NCBI GenBank assembly: GCA_018340805.1
Contig: JACMZG010001908.1
Coordinates: 35,634,066-35,698,065 of the forward strand
DNA: 64,000 bases
Direction: 5' to 3'
From: Microvelia longipes
Lineage: Eukaryota > Arthropoda > Insecta > Hemiptera > Veliidae
Of the stretch, positions 11,880 through 23,589 are shown piece by piece (position 1 is the first letter of the stretch; every line of letters begins with the position of its first letter). Below the pieces are notes generated by a model that was not told where the DNA came from, did no database searches, and saw nothing but the letters and a program-made list of their open reading frames with translations. The position numbers and the translations under genes were made by a program.

Positions 11880-13590
11880 ACTGTTGCTAGATTTTGGCTC
11901 ATTCAGATAATTTTGTTCTTTTGTCTTGTTACTATACTTCATTCCTTGTTTATTTTTCTAATGTAATATGTACATAGTTTTAAAGAAGTGTATTAAATTT
12001 CATCTACAGTTTTAACTTTTATTTATCTTTTTTCTTAAATTATTTTCTATTCGCGATTGTCTTTTTTTCTTTATAATACTTTTTAATTATTAAGATTACA
12101 AAAATAAATATATTTTATTTATAATTTTCCTACTTGCACTGAACTAATAATAAAATATCAAAAATATATTTTAACATTGTATGTGTGGGTATTAAAATGT
12201 TATTCATAAAATCTTAAAATATGATAGATGTTAATTTTGTATTTTTATTTTTAATATAGATTACTATCTTGTTGTTTTTATATTCATATTTTTAATATGT
12301 TTTTAAACACCTACTCAATTTTATCGAGTTCCTAATTTGGAAATGGAAAGTGTTAAGTAAAAGTCCCTTAGTGTACAGTGTACAACCATATTCTTCAGGC
12401 TCTCAGCCAATTTTAATCGGATTTAATGCGTTTTTAAAATATTTATTATTTAATATAAAATGCCGTGTTTTCTTAATTTTATAGTTCCAAATATGCCGAA
12501 AGTTTCATACTGCATTTACTTGAAGCGACAATTTATGAACCGTGTTCATTAATATTTATTATATTTTATGGCTTCTGTTGAAATGTTTATTGAGTATAAA
12601 TGATTATAGCTTTAATTATATTTTTATTCTTTTGAATTTAATTTATTTATTGTAAATTTTTTCTTCGAGAAAATCGTTGTTTTATAAGTATCACATTTCT
12701 TTATAAATGTTTATATTATATTTATTTTAATTGTTCCTTATCGTGAGAAGTTAGTTTTTATAATGGCATACACTATGATACCTTTTTTGGAAACGTGATC
12801 TTAGAATTTTTTTTCTACTTAATTTAAACTTTATTCAATTTATTAAAACAAATAACGCATAGTATAGCAAACAAATAACTTAATATTATTAACTGTATAT
12901 TATTTTATTTTGTTAATGTTTTTGCTTCTTTTTCTCTCATAACGACTTAATCGCACCATAAAATTTTACGACTATGCCTAACTATATGATAAATCAGAAA
13001 GGCTAAAAAATAGTTTACAGAAATACTAAAAGTGACATTGATGTAATTCATTTAAATCAGCAATCATTATCTAGAAAATAAATTATATATTCTGACTTCA
13101 TATGATGTATAAAAACTCATTTTATCCACAAAACATTATAAAGCTACAATTTATATAATTTTTAAAATGCAAAAAAACGTTTACGATTCTAAAACGATTT
13201 CTGTCATTATTAGGAAGATACTACTTAACTTATTCCTTGATTTTACAGCTATTGCAAAATTGTAACTGTTACAACGTAATCTTACAACAATTTTTCTTTT
13301 ATTAGATTTGACTTGACTAGATACAAGCTCTTATTTATGTATATTTAGAAGATACAAGCTTGTGTTTTTGTATAAATATGTGGACCATGTTATGAATGTC
13401 CGTAACCAAATTAGCGGATCAGTTAATACCATTTTGCTTGTTAGTGGAAAGTGACTTATTGTTATAAAAATATTATTTCTTTCAGAAGTAGGCTGTAAAA
13501 TAGTAACTGTAAAACAGGCTGTAAAATCATCATCATTTTTAAAATCATCAGAATGCAGTTGAAAATTTTTTTATCTCAATAAAGTTAAAT
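11880..13590. other. AT-rich stretch, nothing recognised
   Basis: Very AT-rich with frequent stops in all frames. No gene or clear repeat is seen. Confidence 0.4.
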
Positions 13591-13605
13591 ATATCTACAG
13601 TTTTT

Positions 13606-13838
13606 CCCGGATCATTTTTGTCTACAAGCTAAGTGCTTGATCGTGGTCAATAGGCAAATGTGTGAGCTCTGGGGTAAAATTTAAGCATTCGTATCTAAGG
13701 ACGAGCGAACCAAGTGCGAAGGAATACAGTAGTGTAAAATAAGCTCGTCGAAAGTCGTGAAGATGAGCTTAGCGAATCCGATAAAATTCGTGTTGAGGGG
13801 AAACGTTCTGAGATGCCCTGTACCCGATTTTGTTATTT
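13606..13838 (+). mobile_element. 5S-like element, 3' part
   Basis: Begins inside a worn 5S-like segment (TGATCGTGGTCAATAGGC). It continues with GGACGAGCGAACCAAGTGCG and GATGAGCTTAGCGAATCCG and ends with GCCCTGTACCCGATTTTG. It is truncated on the 5' side. Confidence 0.6.
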
Positions 13839-14416
13839 TCTTTTAAAAAGGCTTTATTTACCCGACGCGTTGCATAATACCTTTATTTCAATTTAAAAAG
13901 TTTCAAATCACATATTAATAAATACGTTATATATATGTTTAGATTGTTTTGACATGGGTCGAGTTCACGTGTGGATTATATAAAATCTTCTTTTAGTTTG
14001 AATTTACATGAGTTGATGTGAAGACTGAGATGATACGCGGTTAAGATGAGGTCTCAGCCTCCGGGGTCCAGCTACGCTGGTTGAATATCAATGAATCTCG
14101 GTATCTTTGTATTCACTTACACGCCTTGTAACTACTAACACATAAAGAAGGTGTTTTTCCCTTTGTTGTTATTCGGACATTGATCATTTCAGTAACACAA
14201 CGTATCACAAGATTTTAGATGTAATGAAAAAACATGTCTACTGATTGAACCCTGATAGCGTCCTACTTTCAGAACTTTTTTTAATGAGGTAGAAATAAGG
14301 AAAACAACTTATCTTACGGGTCAACTATGTGTAACTAACAAATTTAACATATACATATAAAATATGAACCTATTCAAAACACCATTAAAATATCATATTT
14401 TGAAAATCCTGCAGGA

Positions 14417-15050
14417 TAATAAAAATACGGGGCTCCTCGGAACTTTTTCTCATAACATCAGATTCGCTACGCTTATCCTCCCTGCTTCGGACTCGCTTCG
14501 CTCGTCCTCGGAATATATACAATTCGCCAAATTTATACTGCACCATTTTCTTGTCCTCAGATAGTAAATGCATCCGTTTCATTCTCAGCTGTCACCCATA
14601 CAACACTGACTACGCTCAATGCTGCTTAACTTTTATGATCCAACAAAAATCATAGATATTCTTGTCTTATTGAAACAAAACGTAGTGTACTTATTTATTA
14701 CTTAAAGGTATATACTTGTACCATGATGTTTCAACCTAATTGTATATTTTTCTGATTTTTACAATTTTTAAAAATCGTACACAAGTCATATGATAAAAAT
14801 AAACTAATGTTGATAATTAGATGAAACTTGGTACATATTTTAGTCTTATGTATGGCTACATGCGTGCTACATCTCAATTCGATCGCGCATATTTTTTCCG
14901 CGTTTTATGATTTCTCGAAATTTTTTCTAAGGCACTTTTGGTGGTCAATGACGTCATAAACAAAATAGTTTCCGAATAGCACAACTACAGCGTAATTGTG
15001 TTGTGTAACATTATTTGTTGAGAGCTCGAGGGTATAGGAGGATTATAGGG
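14417..15050 (-). mobile_element. 5S-like dispersed element
   Basis: Minus-orientation copy with the terminal phrase at 14425-14460, the CGCTTCGCTCGTCC tail repeats at 14485-14515, and a 5S-like segment at 14581-14640 (box C CACCCATACAACACTGAC in reverse). The 5' part fades at about 15040 and runs directly into a TA array. Open frames on both strands here are shadows of the repeat. Confidence 0.75.
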
Positions 15051-15052
15051 AG

Positions 15053-15053
<1 letters not shown>

Positions 15054-15137
<84 letters not shown>
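15054..15137. repeat. TA microsatellite
   Basis: About 40 TA units separating a 5S-like copy from another dispersed repeat that starts with TACTCGTACTCGTGTGGG. Confidence 0.95.
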
Positions 15138-15140
<3 letters not shown>

Positions 15141-15620
15141 TATACTCGTACTCGTGTGGGTTAGTACGAGTATGAGTTTCTAGATACTATCTTTAGAACG
15201 CATTCTCGGATCGGAATAAAACTTGGTACAAAAATCAATCATACAAAAGTACAAAGCCCACATGACGTCATTAACTCACAATAATGACTCAGCAAAATGT
15301 TAAAATAATCACTAAAAATCTAAAACTTCACTTCACTTCGGCACGAAGCAGGTTGATAATTAATATACATATCCTACTATATATGGCCAACAAAATAGCG
15401 GAGTAAAAAAGAAATATCAGCATTATAGTGACGGTTTTTTCATTTACATATAAAATTGTATGTAAACAAGTAACGTTATTGCGATTATTACATTTGGAAA
15501 TTTGCTTATATTGTGGCAGTATGCCACTTATAGTAATAGTATTACGACAACCTGATACAAGACATGAAAAATGTGGCTGCGAAGTGGCCAAGGGGTCGAA
15601 TGCCTCTTGTTTTAGATATT
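15138..15620. repeat. Dispersed repeat linked to a TA array
   Basis: This segment shares the phrases GGTACAAAAATCAA and GACGTCATTAACTCACAATA with other repeats. At 15500-15610 it shares TGTGGCAGTATGC...ATAGTATTA with 23147-23250, which also follows a TA array. A third worn relative (GGCCACGAAGCGGCCCAGGG) is at 41167-41190. The 87- and 66-codon opposing frames here are not supported as genes. Confidence 0.55.
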
Positions 15621-15629
15621 CTAAATAGT

Positions 15630-16850
15630 ATAGGAAGTTACGTTCTATTTTTGGCTAATTGTGTTTTTATCTTTATTACTTTTCCTTTACAAAATTAAAA
15701 CTTATTTTACAAAGGTTTTTGTTTCTTTAATCTTTATTTAATAAAATTCAACTTCGCAACATATTCAAAAGCACGTATTGTAGCAAACTTCTGTTTCGTC
15801 ATAAATCTAAAACTATATTCTTTTCCATTTATATACTTTTTTAAAAAAAGTTTTCATTATATTGGAAGGCTTTATAAGACCATAAATTTTGTTTAACACT
15901 AAACTTTCTTTAGTATTTAAAAAGAGAAATAAAAATAAGTATAAAAGAAATAATCTTTGAGCAAACTTATTATTTATTTATTTTTTATTATACTAATTAT
16001 TACGTAAATTTTACAACGTATAAATGTGCTTATGTTACGCACGACAAGATATGCTTAAAAGAAGTTTGACGAAACAAGTTCTGTAAGTTGAAAAGGGTGC
16101 TTTGTCATAAAGCCTTTCATCCGTTTTAAGTATCTTGTTTCACCCCTTTCTTGTCTAGGATGAGTACATAAACTTTTAGTGAACAAAAGACACAAAAATA
16201 TAAAAGAACGTCTTTTTATTTAAAAAGAATATGCAAATTTAAAGCGTAAAAGAAGGTTTAAACTTTTAGTAAAATTATCTATTAAATGAGATACAAGTTG
16301 ATTTTTAATGATATTACCTGTTAAGTGAAATAAATCTTAAATAAATGATAAATAAAATAAGAAAAACATAAAACTTTTGTAATGAATAAATAATACATTT
16401 TTGAAATAAATAATAGATCTTGCGAAGATATCTTGAAATAAGGCAAGTCTTTAGTTGTCTCCTTGCTCAGAATCATATAAGATCTTAATTTCTCTGGGAT
16501 ATGCAGTTTGAGTTGGTAGTCTGCACTACACTTGCAAGTGTAAATGTTGTGTGCACTACGTGTAAGTGTTGTGTGCACTATATATTCTGCATTTCTATTC
16601 TACACTTCACCTCAATCAGCATGTCACACTTATTTGTACTTAAAAATATAATTATTGGAATACATTACTAACTCACACTCTGTCGTGTAATGACACTATG
16701 ACTAGTACTAAGGAATGACCATTGAACAAAGTAAAATCATCGAAACCTCAAAAAGTTTTTAAGAAATAAAGCAATTTACGTGGCTCATTCTAAGATCACA
16801 CATATCTTGCTAAACTCGGGTTAATTTTTACAAGCAATTGATTTTGTTGG
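15630..16850. other. AT-rich stretch, nothing recognised
   Basis: The 85-codon minus frame at 16321-16578 has no recognisable domain. At 16510-16590 a short phrase GTGTTGTGTGCACTA recurs twice. No gene is called. Confidence 0.4.
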
Positions 16851-16859
16851 AACTTTGTC

Positions 16860-17045
16860 CTTTTTAGCGAATTTCCTTTGGGAAAACATTCGCTAATGGG
16901 ATAGGCGTCATGGCGGAATTCGAACCTCGGACCACGACACAAATCCGTTTCAGAGGTCCCTAATGACGAAAAAAAAATTCAAAAAATCAGCAAAATTCAG
17001 GATTAATATTTTTTGCCGCGAAAAAGGTTATTATTTATGTTTTTT
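16860..17045. repeat. Repeat fragment with reversed tRNA-type B box
   Basis: Contains AGCGAATTTCCTTTGGG, a module shared with the foldback family, and GGAATTCGAACCTCGG, which on the minus strand reads as a Pol III B box (GGTTCGAATTCC). No complete cloverleaf is visible, so it is taken as part of a SINE-like or chimeric repeat. Confidence 0.35.
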
Positions 17046-17400
17046 GAGACGCTGAATCGAATGAAACCGGTCCGAAGTCGATACGACCACTCTAAGTGAC
17101 CTAAAAATCGAAAAAACCATTGTAAATTACCAAAAACCAAAATTTAGGTCGATAAAAAACAAATTTCGAGTAGGGTGTCGTTTTCTATGTAATTTTGGGC
17201 GCTGAATCGAATGAAACCGGTCCGAAGACGATACGACCACTTTAAGTTACCAAAAAGTCGAAAAAATCACAAAAAATATAGAAAACCAACATTACGGTCG
17301 TTGAAAATTAAATTTTGAGTAGGGTGTCGTTTTCAATGTTTTTTGGGCCTCTGAGTTGAATGGCAGTGGTCCGGAGTCAATACGACCACTCAAACTCAGG
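17045..17400. repeat. Tandem repeat, ~150-bp unit, three copies
   Basis: GCTGAATCGAATGAAACCGG followed by TCCGAAG and a GATACGACCACT phrase recurs at about 17052, 17200 and 17350 (the last more worn). Each is followed by TCGAAAAAA and GAGTAGGGTGTCGTTTTC. It is probably the internal part of a mobile element. No coding frame is seen. Confidence 0.8.
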
Positions 17401-17463
17401 GTACCTGGGTTCACATCCTGGAAGGGTCGATAATTTTTTATCGTTTTTTTTTTTTACTAAATA

Positions 17464-17580
17464 TAAGTTTACAACTAGAAAATAATTCTGGCGCGGTGGT
17501 CCGCATGTCGGGCGAATTTCCTTTGGTGCGAGCTCTCAAACCCAGAGTACCTGGGTTCAAATCCTAGTAGGGACAATAAT
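17464..17580 (+). repeat. tRNA-like (SINE-like) segment
   Basis: CTGGCGCGGTGGTCCGC resembles a Pol III A box of tRNA-derived SINEs. CCTGGGTTCAAATCCTAG about 65 bases on is a good B box. A second worn B-box tail (CTGGGTTCACATCCTGG) lies at about 17405. The A module also forms the ends of the adjacent palindrome, so the SINE and foldback sequences are intermixed. No proper cloverleaf can be drawn, so this is not called a tRNA gene. Confidence 0.5.
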
Positions 17581-17625
17581 TTTTTATCGTTTTTTTTTAC
17601 CTAATGTAAGTTTACAACTAAAAAT

Positions 17626-18336
17626 AATTCTGGCGCGGTGGTCCGCATGTCGGGCGAATTTCCTTTGGATGCGTGTTTCCGTGCTTTTTACATTATATAA
17701 GTTTACAACTAGTAAATAAATAATTCCGGCGCGGTGGTCCGCTGTCGGGCGAATTTCATTTAGAATGCGTGTTTCCGTGCTAAACAACCCATTTCTTGCT
17801 TATATGCAAGAACCATGCCCATTGCGTGGTTCCGGTTCATGCTTTAGAACCTAAGCAGTTACTCAATTGTCAAGCACTGCTCGTAACTCATTTTGTCTGT
17901 ATTTTCCAAAGGAAATGCGCTAAAACCTTTAAAGATAACTGACTAAGCTTAAAGATAAGTAACTAATCTTTAAATTAGTGCAAATAATAGTGCGTACTTC
18001 TAATTTTAGAGGCATAGTTTTGTACAGCCAACTGGATAATTATGCGCATTTCCTTTGGAAAATACAGACAAAATGAGTTACGAGCAGTGCTTGACAATTG
18101 AGTAACTGCTTAGGTTCTAAAGCATGAACCGGAACCACGCAATGGGCATGGTTCTTGCATAAGCAAGAAATGGGTTGTTTAGCACGGAAACACGCATTCT
18201 AAATGAAATTCGCCCGACAGCGGACCACCGCGCCGGAATTATTTATTTACTAGTTGTAAACTTATATAATGTAAAAAGCACGGAAACACGCATCCAAAGG
18301 AAATTCGCCCGACATGCGGACCACCGCGCCAGAATT
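17626..18336. mobile_element. Near-perfect long palindrome (foldback element)
   Basis: Arms 17626-17920 and 18044-18336 are inverted copies of 295 and 293 bp. By eye they differ only by a 2-base indel (TGCTTATATGCAAG against CTTGCATAAGCAAG). The spacer is 123 bp and holds TAAATTAGTGCAAATAAT, also seen in the loop of the element at the window start. Each arm contains two copies of a module with GCGCGGTGGTCCGC and GGGCGAATTTC. Identical peptide frames on opposite strands simply reflect the arm identity. Such identity implies recent formation, gene conversion or an assembly artefact. Confidence 0.9.
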
Positions 18337-18339
18337 TTT

Positions 18340-18810
18340 GTTAGTTCTAAGTTATTGATTTAAAAAAAACAAATCTTAATAGACTATGTATTTAGGTTAT
18401 TAATAATTCTTATTTATTGGTAAATTATTAATTAGAAGGATGAGGGACATAATTTACATTAACAATTTCGTTTGTTAAAGCGTCTCAAAATATTCGGCCT
18501 TTTATCTTTTCTATAATGCCTATATTAGCAAATACGGTCAACTGAATGAGAAGTTGCAGACGGTTTTAAAAGTTCGGCTCTGGTCCTCGGACTTATGACC
18601 GGACGTGGAGGGTTAAGAATCCTTTCAGTAAGGTTTTAAGTAATGCTTAGTATTTCATTGGTAGTCAGTGGCCCACAGCTCTGAAGATCTGTAACGGCTA
18701 ACACTTAATGATCCAACATTATTATTATATTGTCTCTCTGACAAGATCAACAATTGTAGAGAAATTAAGGCGTATGATGAAACACTGAATTAAAGTAAAA
18801 CTTATCTTAA
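18340..18810. other. Unassigned stretch
   Basis: A slightly GC-richer patch (18540-18720) without an open frame or recognisable repeat. Nothing else is seen. Confidence 0.35.
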
Positions 18811-18811
18811 A

Positions 18812-19010
<199 letters not shown>

Positions 19011-19215
19011 AAAAATGAAATGAAATGAAATGAAATGAAAAATCTTTATTTCCACCTTAAAAAAAATAATGACACTTTAACTTAAATTAAGTACAATACT
19101 AACTTAGATTGAGTACATTATAAAAGTTTAGATTTCTAAAAATAATAATAAAGGTGAGGGCTCCCAGTAGACTTTTGCCTAGAGCGGGAGTCCTGTTTTG
19201 ACAGCGATCATAAAA
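19011..19215 (-). mobile_element. Possible retrotransposon 3' tail
   Basis: Five ATGAAA-type units next to AATCTTTATTTCCACC, followed by an AT-rich part and then a GGGCTCCCAGTAGACTTTTG / GAGCGGGAGTCCTG pairing. A simple-repeat tail followed by a stem of this kind resembles 3' ends of non-LTR elements, read on the minus strand. No coding sequence is attached, so this is only a suggestion. Confidence 0.3.
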
Positions 19216-19239
19216 AAATAACTAAAGTAAACTGTTTAA

Positions 19240-19261
19240 ATATATATATATATATTTAACT

Positions 19262-19312
<51 letters not shown>

Positions 19313-19378
19313 TCCCTCTCTGTCAGACGAAGAAACATAGTTCGAAACGTTACTAATTTTATGTAAGTATATATATAT

Positions 19379-19410
<32 letters not shown>

Positions 19411-19435
19411 ATTATATATATATATATATATCCTT
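19240..19435. repeat. TA arrays around a short unique segment
   Basis: Two TA arrays (19240-19310, 19370-19431) flank a 60-base segment containing GTTCGAAACGTTAC. That segment is a degenerate relative of the hammerhead-like motifs described at 41.4 kb. Confidence 0.7.
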
Positions 19436-19454
19436 ACGATTATTACTGATTACG

Positions 19455-19551
19455 GTAAGAAGTCTTAAGAGACTAGAATAATAGCGCGAACAGAAGAATA
19501 AAGATGAGGTCGAGCTATCAGGTGTTAACAAAAAATGATCCATTTATATAT
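19455..19551. repeat. Local direct duplication, copy 2
   Basis: Second copy of 18812-18905, differing at a handful of bases. It is followed by a shorter TA run and by ATTACTGATTACGGT, which also precedes this copy, so a small block was duplicated more than once. Confidence 0.85.
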
Positions 19552-19589
19552 ATATATATCCTTGAAAAGAGTATTACTGATTACGGTTA

Positions 19590-20195
19590 GATTAATTTTG
19601 TGGCTTAATTTGGTCTTCCAGGAATAGATTTGAATTACTCTTGCTGAGCTCCGAGATGTTAAAACAACTATTATTTTTTAATACAGATTAAGAACCGTAA
19701 AATATTTTTTGAAATAAATGGCTTCATTTATTGGAAGTGAAGTTAAGTACTGTGGTTACATCACAAGTATTAGCCACATGTCAAACCAATAAAATAGAGT
19801 TTAGACCTTCAACCACATGTAACACGATAAAACAAATCCCCTGGAGAAAAGGAGGAACAAGCTTTATGAAGCCATTGTAAACCTTTACGGCTTTCTTACA
19901 CGTGCTCGTCTTGAGAATTAAGCAAGTAATGCCCAATAAATAATATGTTTCAAACTTTATTTTATTGTTGGGCCTTTTTTTTAAGAATTATTTACCTATC
20001 AAATGTCTGATTTATTCTTTGGCCTTTTTGTTTAAAAATTTATTTATCTACCAAATGTCTCGTTTATTGTTTAGTTCCTTCGGTTTTACAATGTATATTT
20101 TTAAATGTTAGGTTGATTGCGATTGTAAGAACGAGTTTGTAAAGTCCAATATGTTTGCAATAAAATACGTCTCTCCACCAATTATTTTATATATT
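19590..20195. other. Unassigned stretch
   Basis: No coding frame. Around 19970-20060 the phrase TTTATCTACCAAATGTCTC / TTTACCTATCAAATGTCTG occurs twice about 60 bases apart. Confidence 0.35.
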
Positions 20196-20200
20196 AAAGA

Positions 20201-20240
20201 GCTTGCTTTCGGCTGCATCTAGCCATCATCAGTCTAGACG
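20201..20240 (-). ncRNA. Hammerhead-ribozyme-like motif
   Basis: On the minus strand the order is CTGATGA, a T, GGCT, a 6-base loop, AGCC, GAAA, then GCAAGCTC. GGCT/AGCC form stem II, and AGC/GCT could form stem III ending in a CUC cleavage triplet. This follows the hammerhead core order, but there is one extra U after CUGAUGA and stem I pairing is weak. Similar motifs occur in Penelope-like elements and SINEs. Activity is unproven. Confidence 0.4.
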
Positions 20241-20936
20241 AGTGTTTGATAGCAGGAAGTACCGATATCAGAGGTAACCAGCGCACTTACGGGAGTTTGT
20301 AAAGTAGGAAGTGCTATTGACTTCGTAAAGCGCAGTGGAGTAATACTTTGATAGTAACATATAAAGACTGTATAAACTCTGCGTGAGTCTACTGATCTGT
20401 CTGTATTCCTAAATCTATTAGATCATCTAATTTAAATTTTTTAATTGTAGATGTTTTTATTAAATTTTATCACCTAATTGTTTGTTGTGGTGTCTAATTG
20501 CTATTAATAGATTAGACATCTGAAATAAATTCTTGAAGTTGGCAGCACTGACTATAATAAGACCTTAATTTTCCAAACAATGCCCTAACTATGTGTGGGA
20601 TTTCACGAAAAGGTTATTCATTTAAAATTGTTTAATATGTATAGTCTAGGTTTAATATGTATAGAAGGTTAAAATGAAAAAAAATACTAATGTACTGTCC
20701 TAAGCGGTAAAGAACGATAAAAATAAACAACATAAAATTCTGGACTTCTGACATAGTTTTATAATATTTTTTCCTCCCGAAGGCAGAAAAGGTTTATTTT
20801 TATTCCTCTTGTAGTCAGAGAGAAATTAAATTTAACTGGTCTAAATCTATACGGAGAAAAGTATCTAGCGGGAGTAAAATAGCTTTAGTTACCATGGCAA
20901 TTATTTAATTCTTGCTCTGCACTTTCTTTTTAGATC

Positions 20937-20996
20937 AGGTGGTAGCTCTTTCAGCTCTTAAGATAAAGGTTACAAGTTCGATCCTCACTGGTCCTC
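20937..20996 (+). repeat. tRNA-like (SINE-like) segment
   Basis: GGTGGTAGCTCTTTCAGCTC resembles a D-arm/A-box region and AAGTTCGATCCTC is a good B box. The spacing is close to that of a tRNA, but acceptor stem pairing is not evident. A tRNA-derived SINE head is more likely than a tRNA gene. A short GCGTGCGTCCTGCACGC hairpin follows at about 21043. Confidence 0.45.
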
Positions 20997-21069
20997 AGTT
21001 GTTAAAGCGTTATTACAGTTGTTAATGTCCTCAGTGTTGAAAGCGTGCGTCCTGCACGCTTTTTAACAC

Positions 21070-21815
21070 TTTATTAAAATGTTTCACAACCAAATATATA
21101 AAATAATTTTAATCAATAAATTTATTAATTAATTAATTTTCTTTTAAATTTAATTAATGTATTTATTACTTAAATGTATAAATTTATGAAACATTCTACA
21201 TTTCTGTTTACCAAATCGGAAACTATTTTTAAAAGACTAAAAATTATAATAATATAAATGTCATATTTATGGCTTAAATGAAGCCATAAACATGACTTCA
21301 TTAAAAGTCATATTTAATAATAAATGTTGCAAAAACAAAAACAAAAGAAGCAATAAATTTAGAAAATATGTCTTTTATAAATAAATTTCAGCATTAAAAA
21401 CAAAAAATGCCTACCTCACTGTTTTGTAGCAAGACTAAGCTAACAGCTGTTACCTATATTTTGATCATAAAAATCCAAATATTAATTTATTTTTGTTCTA
21501 ATCATTATTAATTTTGATTATTTAAATGTATTTAAATTTTATCTATTTATATTTTTATTTTTTATACTTTATTTATTTGAATTGAACTATATAATCGAGG
21601 AGTAAATTCTCAAGCTCTGCTGTTATTAAATGTTTACTCGTTAATGGGAAGCTCCACAAATTTAAGAGTTTATTTCTTTTGAATGAAAATTATTAAGCCT
21701 TACTTTCTCTAAAATTATTTCTTCTGACGGAAAACAGAATTTTAACTTTACCTATGAAACGGCCATTGACTCGACAATTAATGAAGAGATCAAACATAAG
21801 AAGACAAACTGCTCT
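21070..21815. other. AT-rich stretch, nothing recognised
   Basis: Very AT-rich DNA with no coding frame or clear repeat. Confidence 0.4.
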
Positions 21816-21820
21816 ATAAA

Positions 21821-22157
21821 CATAGAGATATGTACTACAGGGGGCATAGCCTATCTCAATTCATTGAGTGGCCTGAAACATCATTTTGGGGCTCTCATGG
21901 ACTCTGTGTAACCTTATTGAAACCTCCTTCAGTGATAGAATTAAAGTTATAATAAATTAACTGATTTCGGCTTCTTGGACATTGATTGTATTTTGAATTG
22001 TATTTTTAACGTTCTACTTTATAAGTTATTGTAATTTTGTACTCATTTTTTGACTATATTATATTGTAACCTGACAGCCTGACAAAGGTTATCAGGATAC
22101 TTTATCGGGTTTTCAAAATTTAACCTATAGCGCCCCTCAGTTAATAATATCTCTATG
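21821..22157. mobile_element. MITE with AGAGATAT terminal inverted repeats, copy 1
   Basis: The ends read CATAGAGATAT...AGGGG and its reverse complement. The interior is alignable along its whole length with 55382-55684 (GGCATAGCCTATCTCAATTC, TCATTTTGGGGCTCTCA, TGTGTAACCT, TTTTTAACGTTCT), in the same orientation. It is non-coding; it would need a transposase in trans. Confidence 0.8.
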
Positions 22158-22164
22158 TCTATAA

Positions 22165-22970
22165 ATGTTTCGTCTTCTATTTTCTTCTAATACCAATAGA
22201 AATTGTCCCCTTGGAGTAAAAAAAAATGTCCCAAAAACGTACAAAAATGACTATCTCCCAGGAAAACTAGTGTATTTAATAAAACATTGGACAGGTCTGT
22301 GATTGTCACAAAGCACAATTAAATACCTTGTCCAGTTGTACGTAGATATTCCTGACTTTATTTAAAACTGTTTAATGTATTACCCTACTAAAACAAAGTA
22401 ATAAAATGTACCAAAACTCCAAAAGACTTGCAATTTTTATATACTTATTTAATTTGACTTTTTCGAAGTAATATATGGTATTACTCATTAATGTCATATG
22501 TAATGCCGTATAGTAATAATTTTACTTGTATATTTTATGATCTTACTTATTTAATTATAAATATTTTATTACTAATATCTCCGTTAGTAATTTATCTAGA
22601 GTTACTGCTTATTTCTGCGAATACAACTTCTGACGTAAGTTTCAACTTCAGACCGTACATGCTAGTAACTGCCTATTTAATATCATTAAAATTTTATTAA
22701 TATCTGTAATCTCTAAAATTTATTGTATGGTGTATTAACCTGTCACGTACAAAATGCTTCATGTCATAAATTCCTCAAACTATATTTTTATTACATGACA
22801 AGATTGTAAATTATTAAATGTTTAATATAAAGTCAATATATGTTATTGAATTATTATTATTTGACGTTTATTTAGTTTTCTTATCATATTAATTTATCAT
22901 ACTTGTATTTTTAGTTCATGAATAATTATAAAACATATGCTCATCTTGTAGAACTTATAAAGTATATATA
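22165..22970. other. AT-rich stretch, nothing recognised
   Basis: The 69-codon frame at 22491 has no recognisable domain and AT-driven composition. No gene is called. Confidence 0.4.
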
Positions 22971-23007
22971 TGTATATTGTGTATATATTATATATTATAT
23001 ATATATA

Positions 23008-23081
<74 letters not shown>
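22970..23081. repeat. TA microsatellite
   Basis: Long TA array with TATTATA interruptions at its left end. It is followed by the repeat shared with 15138-15620. Confidence 0.95.
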
Positions 23082-23083
<2 letters not shown>

Positions 23084-23086
<3 letters not shown>

Positions 23087-23260
23087 AATTCGGTACAAAA
23101 ATCAACCTTATTAATGTGCCTTAAATTTAACCTTGCGAAGTTAAATTTATCGTGGCAGTATGCAGCTTGCATACAATAGTATTATGTCAAACCGATATGA
23201 GACAACAACCATGTGGCATTTGGCCTGCGCAGAGGCCAAATGCCATTTGTTTTAATATTA
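23084..23260. repeat. Dispersed repeat linked to a TA array, copy 2
   Basis: GGTACAAAAATCAACC and GTGGCAGTATGC...AATAGTATTA match 15220-15610. The outer end here has a GGCATTTGGCC/GGCCAAATGCC hairpin. Confidence 0.6.
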
Positions 23261-23589
23261 TTTAAACTGGTTATCGAATAATTTCTTTTAATATTGCGAG
23301 TACCAAATTTTTTCTCTAAAGCATCCTTTTTCTAGTACTTTTTTTCTTCTCAGTAGTGCTTTTTCTGTCATTTGTTAAAAGATATCTTTGTAGAAGATCA
23401 GAAATATTTCTTGGTGGTGCCTCGTTAGTTTTCTTAGCATCTCATTTTTTCTAGAAGGTCTCACGGCTTCTTCTTAGATTTATAGTTGAGATTTAGTTTT
23501 GTTAAAAAGTTTTTTTTACATTTTGATGTTCTAATACGGAAAGAAGGAAATGGTAAAGTTAAATTAGCCTTTTTTAAAGTGTATTTTTG

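Noticed and set aside
11658..11966. 102-codon plus-strand frame
   Set aside because: Overlaps fragments of the 5S-like element and a poly-G run. No domain, composition driven by AT content.
17584..18363. Two identical ~60-residue proteins on opposite strands
   Set aside because: They lie in the mirrored arms of one palindrome and have no recognisable domain.
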